NCBI GenBank assembly: GCA_946408865.1 | Contig: CAMJTZ010000001.1 | Coordinates: forward strand, 1-49,323 | Length of the DNA: 49,323 bases | Direction: 5' to 3' | Source: an uncultured Clostridia bacterium | GTDB taxonomy: Bacteria > Bacillota_A > Clostridia > Christensenellales > Aristaeellaceae | In this document: piece by piece, positions 42,880 through 49,323 of the stretch | How the letters are laid out: the number at the start of each line of letters is the position of its first letter | Position numbering within the stretch: the stretch's first letter is position 1 | The notes under the pieces: generated by a model | Databases searched by the model: none | What the model was told of the DNA's origin: nothing | Seen by the model: the letters and a program-made list of their open reading frames with translations, nothing else | Position numbers and translations under genes: made by a program

Positions 42880-44349
42880 ATGAAACTGTGGGAATTGCTG
42901 GCTGAACTGCCCTATGTGGTCTCCACAAAGGGTGATATGAACACGGAAATCCGGGAGATTACATCCTCCAGTCGGGACAGGACCGAAGGAGGATTGTTTT
43001 TCTGTATTGTCGGCGCCCGCTTCGACGCCCACGACTACGCGTGGGAAGCGGTGGAAAACGGCTGTGTGGCGCTGATTGTGGAACGCTACATCGACCTGGA
43101 TGTACCGCAGGTGCTGGTCAACAACGGCCGGGCGTCCATGGCCCGGATCGCGGATGCTTTCTACGGCCACCCTTCCCGGCGGATGCGGATGATCGGCATC
43201 ACCGGCACCAAGGGAAAAACGACGACCACCTATCTGCTCAAGAGCATCTGTGAAAAAGCCGGTCTCAAGTGCGGCATTATCGGTTCCACGGGAACCCTTG
43301 TGGAAGAACAGCATGTGGACAGCAAACTGACTACGCCGGATCCGATCGATCTGCAGCGGATGCTGAAGATGATGGCGGACGAGGGTGTGAAGGTCTGCTG
43401 CATGGAGGTTTCCGCGCACGCAATCGATATGAACCGGCTGGATGGCATGAGCTTTGAAGTCGGCTGCTATACCAACCTGAGCCAGGACCATCTGGATTAT
43501 TTCTATACGATGGACCGGTATTTTGAAACCAAAAAGCGCTTTTTCACCTCCGGGATGGCGCAGAACGCCGCGATCAACGCGGATGATGAGACTTCCGCAA
43601 AGCTGCAGGACGGCCTGACGCAGCCCTACATCACCTACGGTATCTGTGTAAATGCGGACGTGTTTGCCAGGGATATCGAGATTACGGAGGAAGGCGTTCG
43701 CTTTACCGTGCGCATGAACGGCATGAACGAACTCCGGATTCATATGCGGATGACAGGCATGTTCAATGTTTACAATGCGCTGGCAGCCTCGAGCTGCGCC
43801 CTGATCATGGGGATCGCGCCGGAAAAGATCCGCGACGGTCTGGAAGCGGTGACACGGGTTCCTGGACGGATCGAGGTTCTGCAGACCGGTACACCCTACA
43901 AAGTGATTCTGGACTACAGCCATTCACCGGACGCGCTGCAGAACATCCTTTCGACGGTGCGGCAGTTTACAAGGAACCGCCTCATCGCGGTCTTCGGCTG
44001 CGGCGGGGACCGGGATAAGGGAAAACGCCCGATGATGGGCGAGATCGGCGGCCGTCTGGCGGACCACTGTATCCTGACCTCGGACAATCCGCGCACGGAG
44101 AATCCCATGGTTATTCTCGCTGCGATTGAAAAAGGCATCAAGCCGACCGGAAAGAGCTACGAAGTGATTGAAAACCGCCGGGAAGCCATCCGCAGAGCAC
44201 TGAGCATGGCGGAGGACGGCGACGTGATCGTGCTGGCCGGCAAAGGACATGAAACGTATCAGGAAATTATGGGGATCAAGCGCCCCTTCGATGAGAAAGT
44301 CATCGTCAGCGAATTGCTGACGGAGATGCGGGAAGAAAAGGAATCCTGA
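42880..44349 (+). CDS. murE: UDP-MurNAc-tripeptide synthetase, meso-DAP type
   Basis: 489 residues from the ATG at 42880, correctly spaced from AGGAG; the ATG at 42871 abuts that site and is unlikely. Adds the third stem-peptide residue in peptidoglycan synthesis. ATP loop GITGTKGKTTTTYLL, the central TPDPIDLQRML, EVSAHAID, NLSQDHLDY and DYSHSPDALQN. The motif SDNPRTE (DNPR) is that of enzymes using meso-diaminopimelate, so the wall is probably DAP type. Confidence 0.96.
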   Translation: MKLWELLAELPYVVSTKGDMNTEIREITSSSRDRTEGGLFFCIVGARFDAHDYAWEAVENGCVALIVERYIDLDVPQVLVNNGRASMARIADAFYGHPSRRMRMIGITGTKGKTTTTYLLKSICEKAGLKCGIIGSTGTLVEEQHVDSKLTTPDPIDLQRMLKMMADEGVKVCCMEVSAHAIDMNRLDGMSFEVGCYTNLSQDHLDYFYTMDRYFETKKRFFTSGMAQNAAINADDETSAKLQDGLTQPYITYGICVNADVFARDIEITEEGVRFTVRMNGMNELRIHMRMTGMFNVYNALAASSCALIMGIAPEKIRDGLEAVTRVPGRIEVLQTGTPYKVILDYSHSPDALQNILSTVRQFTRNRLIAVFGCGGDRDKGKRPMMGEIGGRLADHCILTSDNPRTENPMVILAAIEKGIKPTGKSYEVIENRREAIRRALSMAEDGDVIVLAGKGHETYQEIMGIKRPFDEKVIVSELLTEMREEKES

Positions 44350-44410
44350 CCCCTGACGGAGAATAAGAATAAGATAAATATGTTCTCCGGAAAGGAAGTC
44401 GGATGACAGA

Positions 44411-45421
44411 ATGCTCAGACTGATCGGCGCCCTGCTGCTTTCCGCGGCCGTCGCGCTTGTGACAGGGCCGAAACTGATCGCTTATCTTAAAAAACTCCAT
44501 TTCGGACAGACGATTTATGAACTGGGCCCGGCTCACCAGAAAAAGCAGGGAACGCCCGTGATGGGCGGGCTGATGATGGCAGCCGGGATTGTGATTTCGT
44601 CCCTGGCGTTCCATCCGGCAAAGTGGGATGGCGCGTGGGACTTTATTTTCCCGCTGCTGGCGGTCTCCCTGCTGAGTATGGCGGTCGGATTCGCGGACGA
44701 CTATATCAAAGCCGTAAAGAAACGGCACGACGGCCTCTCCCCGTGGCAGAAAATCGCGGGGCAGGTGGTGGTCGCCGTCGGCTTCAGCGTCTATTGCTAT
44801 TTTTCTCCTGCGGTCGGAAGCAAAATCCGTATTCCGTTTTTCGCGGCGGAATGGGATCTGGGCATTTTCTATATTCCGGTGATGTCACTGCTGACCATTT
44901 TTATTGTGAACAGCAGCAATCTGCAGGACGGGCTGGACGGCCTGCTCGGCACGGTGACGGCGGTCGGGTCTTCCGCGTGGACGATGATCTGTGTTCTGCT
45001 GATGACGGTCCCGGCACTGGCCGGCACGGCGGACCGCACCGGAGCAGAGACGACCGCGGTCTTCATGATCAGCATGGCCGGCGCCTGCGTCGGTTTCCTG
45101 CGCTATAACCGCTATCCTGCAAAGACGTTCATGGGCGATACCGGAAGCATGCTGCTGGGCGGCGGAATGGCTGCCGCGGCGATGCTGCTGCGGCTGCCGC
45201 TCCTGCTGCTCCTGATCTTCTTTACGCCGATCATGAGCAGCGTCAGCGTGATTATGCAGCGTTACTACTATAAACTGACCCACGGGAAGCGGATTTTCCT
45301 GATGAGCCCCATCCATCATCATTTCGAGAAGAAAGGGTATTCCGAAACGCAGATTGTGAGCATGTATGCGGGCGTGACGCTGGTGCTGAGCCTGATCGCC
45401 GTCCTGAGTATACTGATGTAA
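44411..45421 (+). CDS. mraY: Phospho-MurNAc-pentapeptide translocase
   Basis: 336 residues, about ten membrane helices. Transfers phospho-MurNAc-pentapeptide to undecaprenyl phosphate, making lipid I at the inner face of the membrane. Signature aspartates FADDYIKA and NSSNLQDGLDGL, FMGDTGSMLLG, and the HHHFEKKGYSE loop are intact. A 61-base gap separates it from murE, with a purine-rich GGAAAGGAAG upstream. Confidence 0.97.
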   Translation: MLRLIGALLLSAAVALVTGPKLIAYLKKLHFGQTIYELGPAHQKKQGTPVMGGLMMAAGIVISSLAFHPAKWDGAWDFIFPLLAVSLLSMAVGFADDYIKAVKKRHDGLSPWQKIAGQVVVAVGFSVYCYFSPAVGSKIRIPFFAAEWDLGIFYIPVMSLLTIFIVNSSNLQDGLDGLLGTVTAVGSSAWTMICVLLMTVPALAGTADRTGAETTAVFMISMAGACVGFLRYNRYPAKTFMGDTGSMLLGGGMAAAAMLLRLPLLLLLIFFTPIMSSVSVIMQRYYYKLTHGKRIFLMSPIHHHFEKKGYSETQIVSMYAGVTLVLSLIAVLSILM

Positions 45422-45437
45422 GGCAAGAGGAAAAACA

Positions 45438-46808
45438 ATGAATTACGAGCAGAAAAAGGTTCTTGTTGTGGGGATGGCCCGCAGCGGCGTGGCTGCGGCG
45501 CAGCTGCTGCGCGCCTGCGGAGCGGATGTGACGGTAAACGACAGCAAAAGTGAGAATGAACTGGGGAGTCAGCTCCTGCCGCTGGAGGGACTGCAGCTGA
45601 ACCGCCAGTTCGGCCGCCCTGCCATGGAACTGCTGGAAGGGCAGGACTGCCTGGTCATTTCCCCCGGCATTCCGGATACAGCACCCTTTGTCGTGAAGGC
45701 GAAGGAAATGGGCATCTATGTGATCGGCGAACTGGAGCTGGCCGCGCAGCTGTCCAAGGGCGTGCTGACCGCAGTCAGCGGAACGAACGGAAAGACGACC
45801 ACCGTCTCCCTGCTGGGTGAGATGTTCGGCAACAGCGGAAAAGTTACGCATGTAGTCGGAAATATCGGCTATCCTTTCTCCCTGGCGGCACTGGTCAGCC
45901 GCAGCGAGGATGTCATCGTCTGCGAGGTTTCCTCCTTTCAGATGGAAACGGCGGATACGTTCCATCCGCACGTGGCACTGCTGACGAATATTACGGAAGA
46001 TCACCTGAACCGCCACGGCACCATGGAGGTCTACACGGAACTGAAGATGCGGATGTTCCGCAACCAGACAGCGGACGATTACGCCGTCTTCAACGCGGAC
46101 GATCCGGGACTTAACGGCCTGTCGAAGCAGGTGAAGAGCCATGTGCTGAAATTCAGCCGGAAAAAGGAAGTGCGGGAGGGCGCCTTTGTCCGGGATGACA
46201 GCGTTATCCTGCGCCTGGACGGAACGGAGAAGAAAGTCTGTCAGGTGGATGAAATCTACATTCCGGGACCGCACAACCTGGAGAACGCCCTGGGCGCGGT
46301 ATGTGTGGCCGGCGCGATGAAGGTGCCGGTGCCCGTGATCCGCCATACGCTGAAAACTTTCCGCGGCGTGGAACACCGGATTGAGCGCGTTCGCGAACTG
46401 GACGGCATCACCTATATCAACGACAGCAAAGGAACGAACGTGGATTCCACCATCAAGGCCGTACAGACCATGACGGATCCAACCGTGATCATTCTGGGCG
46501 GATATGACAAGCATACCTCCTTTGACCCGCTCTCCCGTGAAATCATGAACAGCTCCTGCATCCGCCGGGCCGTGCTCATCGGCGAGACCGCGCCGCTGAT
46601 CCGGAACAGTCTGGAACGCGCCGGATTCAAACAGACGGAATTCGCCGAAACTCTCGGACAGGCGGTGGAGCAGGCAAGGGCTGCCGCGGACAAGGGATGG
46701 AATGTTTTGCTGAGCCCGGCGTGCGCCAGTTTTGACATGTTCAAGGACTATGAAGAACGCGGTCGGGTTTTCAAGGAAATTGTGAACAATCTGGAATCAA
46801 AACAATAA
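45438..46808 (+). CDS. murD: UDP-MurNAc-L-alanine:D-glutamate ligase
   Basis: 456 residues. Adds D-glutamate, step two of the stem peptide. N-terminal Rossmann domain (VVGMARSGVAAAQLL), ATP loop SGTNGKTTTVSLLG, EVSSFQMET, NITEDHLNRH, RGVEHRIE and YINDSKGTNVDSTIKA. In the standard cluster ftsW, murG and murC usually follow; here ftsQ comes next. Confidence 0.97.
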   Translation: MNYEQKKVLVVGMARSGVAAAQLLRACGADVTVNDSKSENELGSQLLPLEGLQLNRQFGRPAMELLEGQDCLVISPGIPDTAPFVVKAKEMGIYVIGELELAAQLSKGVLTAVSGTNGKTTTVSLLGEMFGNSGKVTHVVGNIGYPFSLAALVSRSEDVIVCEVSSFQMETADTFHPHVALLTNITEDHLNRHGTMEVYTELKMRMFRNQTADDYAVFNADDPGLNGLSKQVKSHVLKFSRKKEVREGAFVRDDSVILRLDGTEKKVCQVDEIYIPGPHNLENALGAVCVAGAMKVPVPVIRHTLKTFRGVEHRIERVRELDGITYINDSKGTNVDSTIKAVQTMTDPTVIILGGYDKHTSFDPLSREIMNSSCIRRAVLIGETAPLIRNSLERAGFKQTEFAETLGQAVEQARAAADKGWNVLLSPACASFDMFKDYEERGRVFKEIVNNLESKQ

Positions 46809-46847
46809 AACAGACCAAAGTCTGGCAAAAAAACGGAGGTGAACCGG

Positions 46848-47954
46848 ATGCAGGGCTCCGGACAGCAGCCCCCGCGCCGACGGGCGGGGGATTCCGCAGG
46901 CATGCCCGGTTCGCCGGACGGCGGCCTGAAGGACTGGCAGCGGAACACCTGGTTCGGTCCGGTTCCGTCCAACAGCAATCCTTTCGAAGAACCGGACGAT
47001 GCGCCGGAACTGCTCGAGCAGCGCTCCAGAAACGTCAGCGATCATACCGGCGAATTCTGGGATGACGTGCAGGAGACCGGATACCAGTTTTCCCGCAGGG
47101 ATCTGAACAAGCCCTCCGGCCGCGACGCCGGAAGGCTGCCAGGTGAAAAAAGGCGCGAGCGGGTTATTTCGCTGCGGACGGTACTGATCCTGGCCGGGCT
47201 GCTGATCACCGCTGTGCTGGTGATGTATTTCGGGGTCTTCCGGATCCGGGAGATCCGCGTCATCGGAAACAGCGCGATTTCCAGCGCTGACGTGATCCGC
47301 CTCAGCGGCATCCGGAAAGGCGACAGCATTCTGCGCCTGAGCGAGGCCGAGACGGAACGGCACCTGATCGCCGCCGCGTCCTCGGAAGCCGCCGCAAAGG
47401 GAAATTATAACTTCTACCGGCTGCAGTTCCGCTACCTGGAAAAGGAGATGCCGGGCACGGTGACAATCGCCGTACGGGAACGGGAAGCCTGCTGTTTCCT
47501 GACCTGGTGCGGAATTCTCTACGTGATGGACAAAAACGGCATGGTGCTCTATGAGACAGAGGATGCAGCCATGCGGAACCAGATGCAGCTGGTGGAGATC
47601 AAAGGCCTCGATATCCGTGCGGGCGCGCATGTCGGCCAGACCATGGTGCTTTCTTCCGCGACGCAGGAGCTGATCTTCAGGGATCTGTTCATGGAAATGA
47701 AGGTGCTTGGCTGCACCGGCGAGATCCGGGAGGCGGATCTGAGCAATCCTTATTCACTCCTGCTGACCACCTGGGACGGCTATACCGTGTCCCTCGGCAG
47801 CGGCGAGTCCCTGCACGCGAAACTCCGCAGCCTGCTGCTGGTCCGCCGGAAGCTGCGGGAGATGGAAAAAACCGGCGGAACGATCAATGTTTCCAGCCCG
47901 GAAGCGCCCTCCTATTCACCGGCGGCTGTCCAGCAGAACCAGAAAGACGGATAA
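46848..47954 (+). CDS. ftsQ: Cell division protein FtsQ/DivIB
   Basis: 368 residues from the ATG at 46848, eight bases after GGAGG; a GTG at 46839 overlaps that site. Long disordered cytosolic region rich in Pro, Gly and Arg (1-105), one helix (about 109-130), then a POTRA domain (about 133-205, FRIREIRVIGNSAIS) and a beta domain. Its place between murD and ftsA fits. It bridges FtsL and the septal synthase in known divisomes. The cytosolic part is longer than in E. coli FtsQ. Confidence 0.9.
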   Translation: MQGSGQQPPRRRAGDSAGMPGSPDGGLKDWQRNTWFGPVPSNSNPFEEPDDAPELLEQRSRNVSDHTGEFWDDVQETGYQFSRRDLNKPSGRDAGRLPGEKRRERVISLRTVLILAGLLITAVLVMYFGVFRIREIRVIGNSAISSADVIRLSGIRKGDSILRLSEAETERHLIAAASSEAAAKGNYNFYRLQFRYLEKEMPGTVTIAVREREACCFLTWCGILYVMDKNGMVLYETEDAAMRNQMQLVEIKGLDIRAGAHVGQTMVLSSATQELIFRDLFMEMKVLGCTGEIREADLSNPYSLLLTTWDGYTVSLGSGESLHAKLRSLLLVRRKLREMEKTGGTINVSSPEAPSYSPAAVQQNQKDG

Positions 47955-48001
47955 ATTGTAAAAAAAATGAATCAAAATTGTAATAAAATCCCCGCAAATA
48001 C

Positions 48002-48030
48002 TTGCAAAACATAAGCGTACCGTCTATAAT
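48002..48030 (+). promoter_or_regulatory. Promoter of ftsA-ftsZ
   Basis: TTGCAA (48002-48007), 17-base spacer, TATAAT (48025-48030), inside an AT-rich 156-base gap. The leader to 48110 contains a small GGGAT/ATCCC stem. This separates ftsAZ transcription from the upstream mur genes. Confidence 0.8.
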
Positions 48031-48110
48031 ACCTTGTTGTGTGCATTTATTTGTAGGGATTTTGCTGTAGCATCCCTGAACATTCCTGAGCACAGGAGGA
48101 TTGAAGGGTT

Positions 48111-49304
48111 ATGAAAACGACGGTTGCGGCCATTGACTTCGGTACGAGCAAAATTGTTACGCTCGTAGCCGAAAACAGCGGCAGCCAGCGCTGCGACATT
48201 GTTGCGGCAGGCGTCGCCAAGTATGACGGATACCTGGAGGAGGGCTGGAACAATCCAGGCCAGCTGGACGAGGCGATCCGCCGCTCCCTCAGCGACGCCG
48301 AAGAGCAGGCCGGATCCAGGATCCGCGAGATCAATGTCGGCGTTCCGGGCGCGTTCACGCATGTATACGCCACGAAGGTCACCGTTTCCCTGAAGGGGAC
48401 GGATCCGCGGGTTACCTCGGCGGACGTCAAGGCCGCTTTCACCAAGGCTGCGGAGAACCTGTCCAACGTTCCTGGCGTTGTGGTGCATTCCAGTCCCGCC
48501 TGGTTCATGGTCGACAGCGGAAAGAAAACGCTGGAGCCTGTCGGCATGAAAGGACGCGAAATGACCGCGTTCATCAGCTTTGTGGTCGGCAACCGTTTCT
48601 TTGTGGATGACGTGACAAACCGCATGGCGGACCTGGGAATTGTCGTGGCCGGCTTCTTCTCGACATCTGCGGGTGAGGCGATGCTTTACCTCAACGAGCA
48701 GGAGCGCGACCGTACGTCCGCCCTGATCGACATGGGTTATCTGAATACCGAGATTATCGGCGTTGAAGGCGACGCGATCATCTATCACAAGGTTCTTGAG
48801 CTTGGCGGCGGCGACATCGCCGTAGCCCTGGCCGAGGAGCTCGATATTTCCCTCAGCGCGGCCGAGGATATCAAGCGCAAGTTTGTATACGGCATCGAAA
48901 CCTCCGGTGAAACCTACGAGGTTCCCGGAGCGGACGGACAGAAGGGCGTCACCTTCACCCGTGAGCAGATCAAGCCGATTATCACCAAAACGCTTGATGA
49001 AATCTGCGATAAAATCGAGGAATGCATTGACGATGATTTCGGATCCCTGGGCAGCTGGAGCAGCGTGTTCCTGACCGGCGGCGGACTGAGCTTCAACCGC
49101 GGCGGAAAGGAATATCTTGCAGGAAAGCTGGGACGCCCCGTACAGGAGACACCCCGCCGGACCACCAAGCTGAACAGCCACAGCTTCTCGAGTGCACTGG
49201 GCCTCATGGACCTGATCATCGACACCATTGAGCAGCAGCACCAGCCGGCGGCAGGTGCAGGCGGCCGTATCAAAGACTTTTTCCGCAGTCTGTTGGGAGG
49301 TTAA
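48111..49304 (+). CDS. ftsA: Cell division protein FtsA
   Basis: 397 residues. Actin-like protein that tethers FtsZ to the membrane. Nucleotide motifs AAIDFGTSKIVTLVAE and LIDMGYLNTEI (phosphate 2), and FLTGGGLSF (adenosine); the FtsA-specific 1C region lies at about 85-165. The C-terminal amphipathic helix GRIKDFFRSLLGG is the membrane-targeting sequence. It ends four bases before the ftsZ start. Confidence 0.96.
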   Translation: MKTTVAAIDFGTSKIVTLVAENSGSQRCDIVAAGVAKYDGYLEEGWNNPGQLDEAIRRSLSDAEEQAGSRIREINVGVPGAFTHVYATKVTVSLKGTDPRVTSADVKAAFTKAAENLSNVPGVVVHSSPAWFMVDSGKKTLEPVGMKGREMTAFISFVVGNRFFVDDVTNRMADLGIVVAGFFSTSAGEAMLYLNEQERDRTSALIDMGYLNTEIIGVEGDAIIYHKVLELGGGDIAVALAEELDISLSAAEDIKRKFVYGIETSGETYEVPGADGQKGVTFTREQIKPIITKTLDEICDKIEECIDDDFGSLGSWSSVFLTGGGLSFNRGGKEYLAGKLGRPVQETPRRTTKLNSHSFSSALGLMDLIIDTIEQQHQPAAGAGGRIKDFFRSLLGG

Positions 49305-49308
49305 GAAC

Positions 49309-49323
49309 ATGATTGAATTCCAG
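49309..49323 (+). CDS. ftsZ: Start of FtsZ (partial, first five codons)
   Basis: ATG at 49309 after GGGAGG, encoding M-I-E-F-Q before the window ends. Position directly after ftsA and this N-terminus fit FtsZ. Called mainly from context. Confidence 0.7.

Overview
The window is about 49 kb of GC-rich, densely coding chromosome from a Bacillota bacterium, most likely an anaerobic Clostridia lineage. This is inferred from the short-form HisG that needs HisZ, the tig-clpP-clpX-lon-ysxC gene order, a mraZ-led division cluster, a MurE with the meso-DAP-type DNPR motif, a BadF-type acyl-CoA dehydratase activase operon, and TTGACA/TATAAT promoters with GGAGG ribosome binding sites. I could not place it more precisely. 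No tRNA, rRNA, CRISPR array, insertion sequence or phage module was seen; this is core plus lineage-specific chromosome rather than an island.

Layout. 1-2.4 kb: a heterodimeric ABC exporter on the minus strand (the second gene runs off the left edge), preceded by a promoter and a 21-codon ORF that looks like a leader peptide, beside a fragment of another ABC gene. 2.5-3.4 kb: a Lys/Ala/Pro-rich small protein and apt. 3.5-7.4 kb (minus): a three-gene 2-hydroxyacyl-CoA dehydratase-like/activase operon followed by an E2-like acyltransferase that lacks its catalytic residues. 8.1-13.2 kb: a 1239-residue receptor joining an ECF S-component-like membrane domain, a Reg_prop beta-propeller, Y_Y_Y and an HD-GYP output, followed by a membrane-anchored BMP/PnrA-type binding protein with no ABC transporter. 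13.3-14.4 kb: an XRE-S24 self-cleaving repressor with an operator array and an overlapping small gene. 14.5-15.7 kb (minus): a small membrane protein and a secreted SH3-repeat protein.

16.1-24.2 kb: a complete histidine operon hisZ-G-D-C-B-H-A-F-IE-J, covering every step from PRPP + ATP to histidine, mostly with overlapping genes. 24.3-29.8 kb: a secreted peptidoglycan-binding vWA protein, then a PHP phosphoesterase with a GGDEF-PAS-GGDEF-EAL membrane protein behind a promoter that carries a 10-bp palindrome. 29.9-32.5 kb (minus): a cytosolic ParB-like/BMP fusion protein with a metallophosphoesterase. 32.7-33.4 kb: purC, divergent from that pair across an unusual long inverted repeat.

33.6-40.0 kb: the proteostasis block tig-clpP-clpX-lon-ysxC; trigger factor has a long histone-H1-like tail. 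40.3-41.5 kb: a zinc-ribbon acidic protein with a long untranslated leader, and a metallophosphoesterase. 41.7-49.3 kb: a reduced division and cell-wall cluster mraZ-ftsL-like-murE-mraY-murD-ftsQ-ftsA-ftsZ(start), without rsmH, ftsI, murF, ftsW, murG or murC in their usual places.

The best candidates for undescribed biology are the ECF-S/propeller/HD-GYP receptor with its orphan BMP protein, and the cytosolic ParB-like/BMP fusion with its phosphoesterase. In both, a BMP-type ligand-binding fold sits in a signalling context rather than with a transporter.
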